Assembly (NCBI GenBank): GCA_037127255.1
Contig: JBANSL010000003.1
Location: 50,562,314 to 50,626,313 of the forward strand
DNA from: Persicaria tinctoria
Taxonomy: Eukaryota > Streptophyta > Magnoliopsida > Caryophyllales > Polygonaceae
Direction: 5' to 3'
DNA: 64,000 nucleotides
Positions 25,320 to 38,574 of this stretch are shown here, one piece after another; position 1 is the stretch's first letter; every line of letters begins with the position of its first letter. Made by a program: the position numbers and the translations under genes. The notes beneath the pieces were generated by a model. That model ran no database searches. It was not told where the DNA came from and saw only the letters and a program-made list of their open reading frames with translations.

Positions 25320-28304
25320 TATAAAGGCTCGGATTTTCAAAATCCTAATTTTTCGGAAAAAGAAAATTAAAAATGACCTTAAACAGAATTTAAAACTCAT
25401 TTAGCGGATTCCGACCGAAATATAAAATTTGACGAATAATTTCCGTCGTTTTACCCCGAAAATTCAAATTAATTATTGGATAGCGATATCCTCTTTTGTT
25501 TTAAAAATCTAATTAATTGAGAAAGCGAGAGTCGGAAAAACTAACACTTAAGAATTAATTTTGGGATTCAAAATTTACGTATTCGAGATTTACCGGGTAT
25601 TGGGTTAACCAATTCAACACTCCATTCTCACCCACCCCCATCACCTCACCTTACCCTTCCAAACCCATTCCCTCCCTCTCCCATCACCATCCGAGGAACC
25701 ATTTCACGCTACTTCACCAATCACCATCACCTTTGTTCATCATCACCATCACTCTCTCCCCATCGTCACCTCCAGCTGCAATCACCATCACCAACATCGT
25801 CGCCACCATCGTTCGCACTCTTCACCGTCACTCACCACCTCTTCCACCATCGTCCTCACTCCCCGAGACGCCAATAGAAGCATCATTCCCCTCCGTGGAA
25901 CCACCACGACAGCAGAAGCGCCACCCGGATTCGGAGATCAACGAGCACAGTCGTCACTCGTCAATCATCCACTCCGTTCGAACGCGAACTTCGCTTCGGT
26001 AAGCCGTTCTCCTCCGTTTTCAATTGAAACAACCCACAATCTCTACCATCACACTCATCCATACCCGGCGCAGGTCCGACGAGCCATCGGGAGCCTTCAA
26101 CGACGCCCAAAACTCCGATCGAGAGCTCTGAAGTCGCGAACATCCTCGGTGAGCTTCCACCGTTTCCTTCATTCCTTGATTCGAATTCGTGCTTTATTCA
26201 ACGATTATATTAGTCGGGAGAGAGTGAGGGCTGAGTGCGGGATGATCGAGCGAGATTGAGAGCTCCGGCGAACATCGAGGGCGGTGAGGCTGAGCGAGCT
26301 CGAGGGTGAGGCGGGCAGCGACCGCGAGGCAAGGGAGCTGAGGCGAGAGCGCGAGGGGGCGAGGGGGAGAATCAGGCAAGCAAGCGAGCACACGAGGCGA
26401 GGCGGAGGTGCGAGCAACAGTCGCCGACGGGAGTCGAGGTGGGCGCCGACGGGATTCCTCGAATGTACAGTGGCGGGGCGGGTGAATTTGAAATCGGGAA
26501 GAGGATGACCCTTGTGGGTCCCGCTTCCATTTATATTATTTTATTTGTTGGTTTGAACCGATTGGGGTTATAAACTAGCGGGTTCGGTTCGGTTTGGTTC
26601 GGTTCGGGTTATCCGTTTATTATTTAACTAATTAGCGGTATTTAAATTATTATATAATACTTGAGGATTTAAAATATAAAATATTATTTTTTGGAGATTT
26701 ATAAAGAGTTGGTTTTATTAAATAGAAATAGTTTGGACTTGAAGATTTAAAAGGAATTTGGAAAAGAATTTCAAAGTTAGAAATTGATTTAAAATAATAA
26801 ATTGAAAAAGGAATTTAGCGAGTATTTTCAAGGGTCGGAATTCTTAACAATTTAATTCGGATTTGAAACGGCCGGTTTTGGAACTAACCTGGGAATTATA
26901 CTCGTTCGATGACTAACTAGCATGATGATATGATCGTTTGACTAACGACATGATGTGTGTGACTAATAACATGAATTGTGATGATTTATTATAAGAGGAT
27001 AAATATTGGTTACCGATGATGATAATGATATATATCCTTATGAAAAGTATAAGTATGATATGGGGGTTATCTTAAGTCGATGAGAGGATAGATTATATAC
27101 GATTGATCATGATAAACTGAAAGTATGTTTGATGCGAGTTGTTTATTCATCTGCTTGTATGAAGGTGTGATGTATGTGTTCAGAATAGCTATAGAATTAT
27201 ACTCAGTATATTCTCGTTATGTATTTAGGTGACACTCTGTGATTTCGCTTGTTGTGGGCCGGGTTCCTATATTGCTGTTCAGCTAGCCAGGTAAATCCTC
27301 CGGGGCTTACTCAGTAACCAGTACCTCCTGCCTGATGTGTCATATAGTATGTAGGTGTTGCATATGCATAAAAGCATGTCATGTAGTATCATGCTTAGGA
27401 ATTGCACTTACGAATGAGCATTCTTATTCTGTATGCGTTTGAATACAGAACGGCCGTTATCTGTGAGTCCTAGAATCCTTGATAGGGTCATAGGACAGCC
27501 CAGCTCCATCGGGTTCGTCCTGAGTCATTCGGGTCGTTGGAACACCTTTACTATTATCAGTATTATTATTTTCTTTTCGCAAGATCCACGATATGATGAT
27601 GAGATACGATATGATGACAAGATATGATATGATGATGATGAGATTTGAGATGTTATCGAATCGAACTGGCCAGTCTCCACCCTACCTGGAAGGGGGGTGG
27701 TGGTAGAAGAGGGATATACCACTTGGTATTCTTTGTTAAGGCCTTACATAATATTCTGCACATATGAATTAGGAACATGATAGTGTGGTTAATATTCCAG
27801 TACTGCATGAAGGCATCTTTATTCTAGGTATACGCGTATTATATGTCCTCAGCGCGGTCAGAGGACCCGCGGGCGGACTCTTGGCCTGACTTGGTGGTAT
27901 AGTTTCAGGTACCCGATACACTGCTTGATTTTGTGCTGTTATGACGGGGTCTATTCATATGGCGGAGAGTGAGTGTTTGAAACCCGACTTCACCAGATTC
28001 ATGCTTTTGGGATTTCTCCCACTTATACTCTGTTTTGACCCGGCTCTGTCGTGGCACTGGTTGTATCATTTTCAGAACTTATGCCCTTTGCATGATAAAG
28101 GATTTGCCGCGTTGTAGACTTAGGACAGAAATAGGGGTTTACCCCGGGGTCTCCAACGGATCTTCCGGATTTGGGTGCGAAATCCCACTTTAAATTGCAC
28201 ATCTTCGATTTCAAACCTTCAACCTGTACTCGGGGCGCAAGATCCTAACGAGGGGTTTCATCCCTCGAAACGTAACTCGGGAATCATAATCCCGGGCCGT
28301 TACA
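25320..28304 (+). repeat. 3' LTR of copy C
   Basis: Nearly identical to 17,557-20,542. Differences noted by eye include the AAAAAGG/AAAAAG run near the start, AACAATTT/AACCATTT, CGATTG/CAATTG, CTCCGA/CTCTGA, ACCCCTT/ACCACTT and two in the GGGCGA(A/G)CTC region. Confidence 0.95.
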
Positions 28305-28309
28305 CATAG
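28305..28309. repeat. Target-site duplication (right) of copy C
   Basis: CATAG, directly after CCGTTACA; partner at 17,552-17,556. Confidence 0.95.
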
Positions 28310-28345
28310 GGCAGCCCAGTTTCATCGGGTGTTGTCCTCCTTGAG

Positions 28346-28389
<44 letters not shown>

Positions 28390-29107
28390 AGATATGAGAT
28401 GAGCATGAGATACGAGATGAGCATGAGATGCGATATGATGATGAGATTTGATATGATATAGTATCGAACTGGCCAGTCTCCACCCTATCTGGAAGAGGGG
28501 TGGTGGTAGAAGAGGGATATACCACTTGGTATTCTTTGTTAAGGCCATACTTCATATTCTACATATATGAATTAGGAGCATGATAGTGTGGTTAAGATTT
28601 CAGTACTGCATGAAGGCATCCTTTATTCTAGGTATAGGCGTATTATATGTCCTCAGCGCGGTCAGAGGACCCGCGGGCGGACTCTTGGCCTGACTTGGTG
28701 GTATAGTTTCATGTACCCGATACACTGCTTGATTTTGTGCTGTTATGACGGGGTCTTTTGTTATGGCGGAGAGTGAGTGTTTGAAACCTGACTTCACCAG
28801 ATTCATGCTTTTGGGATTCTCCCTAATTGTACTCTGTTTTGACCCGGCTCTGCCGTGGCACTGGTTGTATCATTTTCAGAACGTATGCCCTTTGCATGAT
28901 AACGGATTTCATGCGTTGTAGATTTAGGACAGGTACAGGGGTTTACCCCGGGGTCCCAACGGACCTTTCGGATTTGGGTGCGAAATCCCACTTTAAACTG
29001 CACATCTTCGATTTCAAACCTTCAACCTGTACTCGGGGCGCACGATCCTAACGAGCGGTTTCATCCCTCGAAACGTAACTCGGGAATCATAATCCCGGGC
29101 CGTTACA
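28310..29107 (+). repeat. 3' LTR of copy B, right segment
   Basis: Resumes GGCAGCCCAGTTTCATCGGG and ends GGCCGTTACA. Carries the (TA)n tract at 28,347-28,385 and an extra about 20-bp duplication of GAGATGAGCAT next to it that is absent from the 5' LTR. Confidence 0.93.
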
Positions 29108-29112
29108 CAAGT
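29108..29112. repeat. Target-site duplication (right) of copy B
   Basis: CAAGT after CCGTTACA; partner at 2,854-2,858. Confidence 0.93.
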
Positions 29113-30494
29113 CATGCTATTAGTCATACATAACATAATGTTACTCAAACGATCATATTATCCTGCTAGTTAAGTCATCGAATAAGTCTTATTCTGAAGT
29201 TAGTTTCAAAACCGTTTCAAATCCCAGTTAAATAGTTAAGTATTCCGACCCATGAAAATACTCGTCAAATTCCCTTTTAAATTTATTTATTAGATTACTT
29301 TCCAAGCTTGAAATTCTTTTCCAAATTCTTTATGTATCTTTAAGTCCCAATAATATATTTTAAATCTCAAATAGTATTACATGATATTTTAAATACCATT
29401 TATTTAACACTTTTATAAATTATTTCCAAATCCCCTAAAATCCCGACCATTTTTATTTAATAAATCAACCCTTATAATTCTTCCAAAATATAATAGTTTA
29501 TCTTTTAAATCCTCAAATACTATTATAATATATTTTAATTATCGTTAATTAGTTAAATAATAAATGGATAACCCGAACCGTACCGAACCAAACCCGTAAA
29601 AATAATCCCACCGGTTAAACAAATAACAAATACTGTATATATTAGTAGGGGGGTCCACATGAGCCATGTCATCTCCATCTCTCCCGAATTCAAAATGGAG
29701 AGCATGCCCGCCATCGCCCAGCTCGACCTGCTCCCGGTGGCTCGTTCGGACCCGCGCTTGCCTGCTCGCTCGCTGCTGCTCGCCCGCGCCCACTGTTCAT
29801 CTTGCTCACACTGCTGGCTGGTCGACGCGTGCTCGCTGTTGCTCTCCCGACTCTGCTCACACTTGCTCAGCCCGCCAACTCTCGCTCATCGCCGATTCGA
29901 ACTCGCCGGACCTCTAACCGGGGCTCGCAAGCCCACCCGACTACCCGCACTCAACTCACACACACCCGACACTCGCCCACAGCCAGACCCAAGTCAGAAT
30001 CGAATCGAAACAAAGGAAGGAAAGTGGGAGCTCACCGAGGGATTTCGCGACTTCGGAGCTCTCGATCGAAGTCTCGGGCGTCGTCGGAGGCTATCGATGG
30101 CTTCCCGAACCTGCGTTGGATGTGGGTGAGGATGATAGTGTAGTCCGAGGTAAGTTTGGATAAAAAACGAAGGAGAACGACTCACCGAAAGTTCGTTTTG
30201 AAACTGAATTGGGGCGATGGAACTTCAGTGGCTTGTCGCCGACGCTGGTGGCTCATGGGTGGCTCGGGTTCATCCCCGGACGTCGGTCTGTGCGAGGAGA
30301 GGATGTGGTGGTGCTAGGTGACTCGAAGGAGGAGGAGGAATTTGAAGCTTGAATGCTCTTAGCAAATGGAGGGAGATGGAGGCGGCGATTCCGTTGGTGG
30401 TGACGGTGACGTAGTGAGACACAAAGGGGATTAAAAGGAGGGATGAGAAATGATAGATGGAAGTAGGAGGGGTAGTGTGTAGTGATCAGTAGAA
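29113..30494 (-). repeat. 5' LTR of copy A, outer part (truncated)
   Basis: Continues copy A's LTR on the minus strand and matches copy E from about 55,370 onward: the AT-rich zone, the AACCCGAACCG zone near 29,570, then a GC-rich island (29,680-30,400). A 156-codon plus-strand frame at 29,659-30,129 lies in this island and is not a gene. The LTR's outer end (GAGCCTTTACA) is missing; sequence changes at 30,494/30,495, where a Helitron-like terminus begins. Confidence 0.82.
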
Positions 30495-30524
30495 CTAGTG
30501 TTAGGCCCGGGCCTTATGCCCGGG
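30495..30524 (-). other. Helitron 3' terminal hairpin and CTAG end
   Basis: Seven-bp stem CCCGGGC (30,506-30,512) / GCCCGGG (30,518-30,524) with a 5-nt loop. Eleven nt separate it from the terminal CTAG (30,495-30,498). The next base outward on the minus strand is T, as Helitron insertion between A and T requires. Confidence 0.65.
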
Positions 30525-31039
30525 TATTTTATTAAAATTTAATAATTATGATTTTAATTTAAAAGTGTATTAGTTAGTATTTATAATTATAATTACAATG
30601 ATAGATTATATGGAGCATAATGTTAGCTAATTGTATGAAAACTATAACAATTCATAATGAGGGCAAATTGAGTAGTATCATATCGAATTATATCTAATCT
30701 GAATGGTGGAGAAGGTTCAAAAAAAGACGGGTGACTATTTTATAATCTCAGCCATCATATCTTTCATTAACTCTTTTTACTGATTATAGTTAAGGTGAGG
30801 AAAGCAGGTTGCATTCGGTAAATTGTTGAGCCAACTCCCTTAAATGATCAAGGGTGAGGATGATCAAGGGTGAGGAAAGTAGATTGTTGCGAATGTAGAT
30901 GAATCAAACTTTATTAGGAGTGTAATGGTAAAACGAAAAGAAACCTTTGGCCTATTTCGAATTCAACTTGTCTTCATCTTGAGACGTAAAACTATTGTAT
31001 CATCAAAGGAATTTACTGTCTTCAACAAATCCCTTTTTC

Positions 31040-31899
31040 TTTAGCATTGTAGCAATAGGCACTTGTCCTTAATTTGATTACTCTTTCCAGCCAGCACTCC
31101 CTGCACATTGAAGTTCAACATCTTTAAGATGAACGTATTAGATGTGCATAATAAATACGGAGCAATTATGCTTAAAATATAGCTGAGGTTATGTCGATTC
31201 TTCAATACTCCTCTCAATCTGGCATGGAAGAAAAAAGACATAAACATGTTATAATAGGCTTAATAGTGAAATGTAGTAAATAAGATAAATTGATAGAGAA
31301 AATATCTCAAGAGGATGAAACATTGCAAGATAGGAGAAAAGGCATTGCCCTACTTATTAGCCTTTTCAACTTCAGTTTTCAGAGTGTCTTCTTTATTTTT
31401 CAGCACAGATGTTTCTCTCAATTTATCTACGTCAAGAGACAAGGTTTTAGCCTACCCCAATTTTCCCTTCCTTCTTGAGTGTCAACTGAGATACTTTTGC
31501 TTCCAGTTTCCGAATTTCCTCATTCATGATTTGTGTTTCAGTATCAATGCCAACAATCTTAGCCTTTACTTCATCTCAGAAACCGTGTTTTCTTTCACTC
31601 TCTGCTTGTACATACTCAAATACAATACAAAACCTTTTGAGGCGATCTAATCCTGCATTTCCATTTGCCCATTGCATATATAGCATCATTTCCTTGCTCA
31701 ATTTTTCTAGTGCAGGGAGTATTTCCTGATCAAGAAGTTTATCAATCTCAACAACTTTACCCTGCTTCTTTTCAAGTGTCTTCAAAGCTGGCTCTTTCGT
31801 TGTCTCATACATTCTTATTCCAGAAGTGTGAGTGGTGAGGGCCGGGATGAAACAAAGCAATAACCTATTTGCACTAAAATACCCATGACAAATGCGCAC
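31040..31899 (-). pseudogene. SMC2: Captured fragment of SMC2 (condensin ATPase, coiled-coil part)
   Basis: Minus-strand exons recall plant SMC2/CAP-E. The longest, 31,576-31,899, includes ALKTLEKKQGKV, LLDQEILPALEKLSKE and YMQWANGNAGLDRLKRFC, the coiled coil preceding the hinge. It is followed by an exon with TETQIMNEEIRKLEAKVSQL (about 31,455-31,565), a piece with KEDTLKTEVEKANK near 31,365-31,410, and QGVLAGKSNQIKDKC near 31,055-31,115. In-frame stops and lost segments separate them. SMC2 pairs with SMC4 in condensin to compact chromosomes; ATPase heads and hinge are absent. Exon order is preserved and introns are retained, so genomic DNA, not cDNA, was captured. Confidence 0.85.
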
Positions 31900-32051
31900 A
31901 TTTCCCTAAAGTTATAAACAAAAATTGCAAACAATTGATTGAAGGAAAAAATGTAGATGCAAATATATTTTATTTCCTCACCCTTAACCATTGTTGGTTA
32001 CAAACTTCAGCCAGTAGTGTAATTTAATTACTTGCTTGTAGGTGCTTGTAG

Positions 32052-33480
<1,429 letters not shown>

Positions 33481-33857
33481 GCCTAAAATTTAAGTGCTCC
33501 ATTTGCAAGTTCCCGTGGGAAAGTTTTGTGTGGCGTGTTACGTGAGAGCAGTGTTGTGAACATGTGGGAGAGTATTGTGTTTCATTGTGCAAACTCATTC
33601 TGGATCCTTGCCTATGTGCGTAGCATATTGTTTGGTAATGTGATTCATGATTAATTGTTCCAAGGATAAAAAAGGGCATTTGCATCTATTTCTCATTTCC
33701 ATGAGTTGGAAATTATTTTTTGGTATGTCGAAATATGCTTATTGAGTGATTGGAAGACTATGTTGTAATTTAGTAGTTCTATATATTCATTTGCTTCTGA
33801 TGCTTCTAGATTTAAGCAATTCTGGATTAACTAACTTGATTCCTTTTCAACTTATAG

Positions 33858-35519
33858 AATAGCAGCATTCAGAAACAAATATGAGGATAAGTGGCATAGA
33901 AAGAATGAAGTTAGCACAGGTGTTGCTGTCAAAAAGGGGAAATTACATGCGTTTAATCAGGTCTACATTTCGGATGGAGCTTGATTAGCTGGGGTAGTTT
34001 TGATGATTTATGACTGCATGCTTACATTTTCTTCTGGTTGCAGAATATTAGTGATCAGGTTGCTACTTATATGAGGGATCCAAATAAAATGGTTAAGAGT
34101 ATGCAGATGATGAGGGAAACTGTTGGAGTCTTTGGTTCTGTAAGCTACTGTTACTAATTATGCTTTTTGAAAGTTTGAGTTGTTCTAGTAATATTAGCAT
34201 GTTATAATACAACCTTTAGTTCCTGAATAATCATTTTGCTGGGCAGGTACATAGGCTTGCAGATGAAACCAAGAAAGAGGTTGGCACTATTCGTCCTTAT
34301 ATGTTAGTTCCTTGTGCAAATACCTGCTTATTCCTTGGCTAGTTGGCCTAAAGAAAATTTAACCTTTTTTCAGTAATTCTTAGTATGTGCTCCTTATCAG
34401 CTTATGCATATTGTAGGTTTTACTTATTTATTTATTTATTCAGTGACGTACTTTGGCTTAATAGCACCTTAATCCTTCCAATATTTTTTTTTCCGTAGGT
34501 CTAGTGTACTCTGATTACCGTCATTATTTCTCTAGTTTTTTAAAAAGTAAGAAAGAAATAAGTCTGTCATTTTGCTTGTGATTTATCAAATATTTTGAGT
34601 CATGATTAGCAATTGGATATTCAAACTACATGGATATTTCATTTCTCTGTACCTGATCATCTTTTCGATTCTGTTTGGACTTAGCGGATTACTGCACATT
34701 TTCTGTTTTTTGTAGTAGCGCATAGCAACGATTAAGAGATGAACTGGGAAATTATGTTCCATCAACCTTGTATAGCTGTTTCAAGCAAATTTATTGTTAT
34801 ATTCCTGTTATGAAATAAACTCTTGTATTTATTTTCTACTATGTTAGGCATCAACAATTGCCGAGGGTGATCCTGAGCTTCTGGATGACACATACGGAGT
34901 TCTATCAGCAACTATTCAAAGAATTCTTTGAAACGATTGATCCAAACTCTTCGACCAGGTAGCCTACCCTTGTAAATTTGAATCTCTTTATAATTCGTGG
35001 TGCGTCTTGCTTCATCTAGGAACATAACCTCTATATGTTAAATGTGCTTCCGTAAACTTCTTAAAAGAACCAATTATTATTATTTTCTATTATCCATCAA
35101 TTTTGGGCCATTTTCTTATGAGGGTAAATTGATGACATATTTCTTTTCAATGTGCAGTCATATACATCCATGTTTATTTATTAACTTTTTTTTCACCCTT
35201 TGAAGTGAAACATTGTTTTGTCTAAGATCTCTAGCTTTCTTTTATGACTTATGTGCAGAGGCGGCTTTTTATGCGATCAAGAGGATGCAAACCAAGAAGA
35301 GAAAGGTCGTTGACAGGCGTGCCTCCAAGAGCCGAAAGATCAGGCATGCGCCCCTCTTCTTTTCAAGATTTACTATTTCTCCTATCCTCAAGTATATTCC
35401 TTAGTCATACACTCCGATATAATCATTCAATTTTTCTCTTTGGTAGGTACCATGTTCATGAAAAGATTGTCAACTTCATGGCTCCCCAGCCCATGGATTT
35501 GCCTCTGTTAGAGATGTGA
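33858..35519 (+). pseudogene. AATF: Captured AATF/Bfr2-type gene fragment (ribosome biogenesis, TRAUB domain)
   Basis: Six exon-like pieces with GT/AG borders: 33,858-33,960 (YEDKWHRKNEVSTGVAVKKG), 34,044-34,139 (NISDQVATYMRDPNKMVKSM), 34,247-34,279, 34,848-34,958 (EGDPELLDD, then FYQQLFKEFFETIDPNSS in a shifted frame), 35,259-35,343 (QTKKRKVVDRRASKSRKI) and 35,447-35,519 (YHVHEKIVNFMAPQPMDLPL, then stop). This is the C-terminal TRAUB region of AATF/Bfr2, a nucleolar protein for small-subunit rRNA processing. An insertion after LLDD breaks the frame, and the normal C-terminal tail is replaced by a stop. The acidic N-terminal half is missing. Retained introns show genomic capture. Confidence 0.87.
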
Positions 35520-35720
35520 ATGAGACCAAATTGTCCCACATCTATCAAGATATGTACCCAAATGTGGCCATGCACTTACTTTCGTTTTAATTTATCATGG
35601 ATAACTTTTGTTTTAGCGTGTTTACATTTTAGTTTTAAGGTTGATATATCATATGATGTACCCCGAATGTGATGTTGGTGGGTAAACTTAAACAATGGAT
35701 TTGTAGTGGTTGTTGCTATG

Positions 35721-35764
35721 GTTTGGATGATATTTATGTATGGTTTGGATGATATTTATGTATG
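35721..35764. repeat. 22-bp tandem duplication
   Basis: GTTTGGATGATATTTATGTATG twice in a row, then a diverged third start. Downstream of the AATF fragment. Confidence 0.92.
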
Positions 35765-35869
35765 TTTTTGATGATATTTAACAGGCGGTTTATATTGATA
35801 TTTTAAAAGTGCTCTTGCAAAATGACATTAAACTATATATCCCGAAAAACCGTCCGTTATAAAAGATCA

Positions 35870-36266
35870 TATTATATACCGACCAGAATTTTTTTTAAAA
35901 AAAAAACATTAGTATTTATGCCGGACCTGGCTATTTTAAACTCGGCATAAATAGCTTGAGGTTTTTTTAATAAAAAGATCAACTTCATTTATGCCGGATA
36001 TTGCTATTATTTATGCCGAATATTTATATTATTTATGCCGGATATTGGTGTTATTTATGTCGGGCGTGTGGTATTTAGATCCGGCATAAATAACCGTGTG
36101 TAAAAAAAACACACAATTATTTATGCCGGGCGTGTCATATTAATATCCGGCATAAATAAAACGCCCCCTTTTTTATTACATTGACCTATACCCCGGAGAT
36201 ACCTTTTCGAATATCCGGCATAAATAGCCCAAATATCCGGCATAAAATCTAGTTTTTGTACTAGTG
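35870..36266. mobile_element. CACTA-like subterminal region and right end, partner end not found
   Basis: A dense run of TATGCCGGA / TCCGGCATA motifs in both orientations (about ten between 35,920 and 36,245), then CTAGTTTTTGTACTAGTG ending at 36,266. Read inversely this is CACTAGTACAAAAACTAG, a CACTA-type terminus. No matching left terminus was found between 30,500 and 35,870. Either the left end is deleted or the whole gene-fragment block to the left belonged to a CACTA element. Confidence 0.6.
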
Positions 36267-36778
36267 TCTACAAGTTGATGCCCATAACGAATTTTCCAAT
36301 AAACACAATATCCAACTTCAATGGAATAAGTGCAAGTTTCATCACCATACTCCAACTGTTGTGGGGCTCTCATAAAGCCCTATCTACAATTAACTTGAAA
36401 TCAATAAGATGAAGCTAAACTCACAGAAAAATTTCACCACAATAATCATGGAACCGAAAATAGCTCACAATCAACCTATATGATATCAAATATGTGAAAT
36501 TCATCGTAGCTTGCCAAATCCACATCCAATTGCATCCTTTAATAAGGAGTAACATATGGAACAAATACACTTGAATGCTCTGTGTCTATTAAACCCAAAG
36601 AGGCAAAGGAAACACATTCAGAGTTGTAACCAGTTCATCATGCAATATTTGCATCTAATAAATTGTGGATGGGGAAGTAATCAATGTGAACCAAGACATA
36701 ACAATGAAAAGATTCTCAAATTAGTTATCTTGTGAAGAGATCGTATTATAAAAGTTCCTTACTATTTTAAGACTGAGG
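36267..36778. other. Helitron interior, no recognised gene
   Basis: A minus-strand frame at 36,268-36,370 (APQQLEYGDETCTYSIEVGY onward) is non-repetitive and could be a captured exon; I do not recognise it. The rest is AT-rich with no assignable content. Confidence 0.35.
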
Positions 36779-36895
36779 ATCGGCTTCGAGTGATACAAAC
36801 TTGACTCCTCAGTTACAAATGTACCATCTTTAAGCCAATCGCTTCTTCACTATCGCACAGACCTGTTCAACTGTATCTGATTTGGCATTCAACAA
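36779..36895 (-). pseudogene. Captured fragment of acyl carrier protein
   Basis: Minus-strand frame NAKSDTVEQVCAIVKKRLA, then in a shifted frame LKDGTFVTEESSL. This matches plant plastid/mitochondrial ACP at the start of the mature protein (AKPETVxxVCxIVKKQLAL followed by x-D-x-x-V-T-x-E-S). ACP carries growing fatty acids on a phosphopantetheine attached to the Ser of a DSL motif; that motif (GADSLD) is not recognisable here. A base loss in LAL/KDG breaks the frame. Confidence 0.65.
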
Positions 36896-38574
36896 GAATA
36901 TTTAAAAAATGAAATGCATATAAAGAGAAGGGCATTGAAACTACACACATCAAATTAATTAGAAGATATCAAGTATATTACAAACAATGCAAGCCAACTG
37001 CAAGTAAAACTTCATAAAGTAAGTTATTTTTACCCTAAAAATCAATGGAATCATTGGATGTAAATTATTTTACCCATTGAAACAAACAAAGAGAAAGAAC
37101 TAATTTTTATTGCACCAGTTTATTGCTTCTATAATCTATAACCGTTGCTTTTAAGTATAACTTTATTTCAATTTTGAAGAAAGAGGAATAGAATAGATCA
37201 TAGATGGCAAATAAAAAATTCAAAAACCCAAACATTGCTAAAAAAATGATGAAATGAACAAATATGAAACCAGGAAAGACAAGTTATCTCTCAGGAGTAA
37301 AAGTTCGAAGCAGACAAAGCGAAGTAAAGTGAAAAACTCACTTGCAACAACAGCGGTGGAGGAATAAGCACAAATGCCTTCTCCTTCGCCTCTGAGGGAC
37401 TTGTCTCATTTGATGGCACACTATCTAATCCAATAAAATAAATATTCAAATGGGTGTCCTTTTATGTAGGGGTTAGGGTTAAAGGTAACTGAATTAGCTG
37501 AAACAAACTTTGAATACGCTAAGATAAGTAACCTAAATGTAGGGTATCCTTTGATTTTGGATGACTGAAATAACGAAACAAAAAAGTTTCAATTGGCTAT
37601 CCTTTTATGTAGGGGTTAAGGAAACTGGGTTGAGGCTTGAAGGGTTATGACAAAATGCAATACGTAAGATACACTAATAAGGAAGAACTTGTTGTAAATT
37701 TATTTCTTTGCCTAACATTAAGTGACTGAACTTTGAGTGTTTAAAATACCGTGAAATTAAATTCACATTAGTGTCATGAAGGAAAACCTTCTGAACTATA
37801 TGGTTGAAATTAAATGAACTGTAAACTACAATAAAAAGATCGAACAATGTGAATTCCGTACCCTAACCATCGTCTCTTAATCAAACAAATCTCGAATTGG
37901 CTAGTGGGCGCGCTGCAGCTACCCAGAGATGCTGAAATGTAAAGGAATGTTAGTTAAACAACAACCACCACCCAATATCTATATGCATTAAAATTAAACA
38001 GTTGATGCCTTTAGGAAGGCATAGCAGGTAACTGACTCAAGTGGAGCTGAAGTGACAAGCTAAGTGTTCAAGAGTAATTAGTAGGGGGAAATAGTTAAGC
38101 TATTCTCACAAGTTGTGAAGTGAGATTATAAACACTTGTGAGATTATAATAGTGCTCCTGTTGTATTTTTTAATGCAAATTCCTCGTTTGCATTAGGCAT
38201 TTATCCCTTATGCCAGAAAGTACTACTCTGCTGGTAGGAGTGGTAGCTTAAATTCATATCATAACAATTTCATAAATATTAGAGTTAAGAGCTCTCTACC
38301 TTCTACGGTTTCATTCATAAATATTGTGTGTACCTATGTATTTGGATCCTGATCTTCACTCTAAATGTTGATTTAGGTCCCTTGCTCCCATTTACATAAT
38401 GTTGAAGCCCAGTAAACATCTGCCAATAACACCGCAAAAACAAAGCTTTGCCCCACACAAGCGAGGGCAAATTAGAGTAACATTAATATTACATCTGTTT
38501 GAGGATTTCAATATCTAGTCTTCTAGGGTCCTAGCTAACAGCAAAAAAAAAAAAAGAGTGCTAAACTATAATGT
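36896..38574. other. Helitron interior, intron-like
   Basis: AT-rich sequence. A minus-strand stretch near 37,355-37,435 (PSNETSPSEAKEKAFVLIPP) reads like coding sequence but is not recognised. A diverged direct repeat containing TCCTTTTATGTAGGGGTTA occurs at 37,457 and 37,600. Nothing else can be assigned. Confidence 0.35.

Larger units (their letters stand above)
17557..28304 (+). mobile_element. LARD-like LTR retrotransposon copy C (intact, 10,748 bp)
   Basis: The youngest family member in the window. 5' LTR 17,557-20,542 (2,986 bp), PBS, 4.78-kb internal domain, polypurine tract, 3' LTR 25,320-28,304 (2,985 bp). The first base pair of each LTR reads TA rather than TG (TATAAAGG). Only about eight differences were seen between LTRs, roughly 0.3%, so insertion is recent. 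The element carries no protein-coding domain. Its LTR belongs to a different subfamily from copy B: the (TA)n segment is replaced by a TCATTCGGGTCGTTGGAAC block. Confidence 0.95.
2859..29107 (+). mobile_element. LARD-like LTR retrotransposon copy B (full, with two insertions)
   Basis: This complete element spans 26.2 kb as it stands; removing the CACTA element and copy C leaves about 11.3 kb. Order: 5' LTR (2,859-6,050), PBS, about 4.95 kb internal domain (split by CACTA), purine-rich tract, 3' LTR (15,174-17,556 plus 28,310-29,107). Ends are TGTAAAGG...CCGTTACA, with a 5-bp CAAGT duplication. The internal domain has no gag-pol. That fits the LARD definition (long LTRs, long non-coding conserved interior), so mobilisation in trans is inferred. 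The iMet-type PBS and long LTRs would suit a Ty3/gypsy parent such as the Tekay/Del lineage, but that is inference only. Confidence 0.9.

Noticed and set aside
29659..30129. 156-codon plus-strand frame
   Set aside because: Lies antisense in the GC island of copy A's LTR; Ala/Arg/Leu-rich composition artefact.
33858..35519. AATF copy as a functional host gene
   Set aside because: Lacks the N-terminal half, contains a frame-breaking insertion and a premature end, and lies among other captured fragments inside a probable Helitron.
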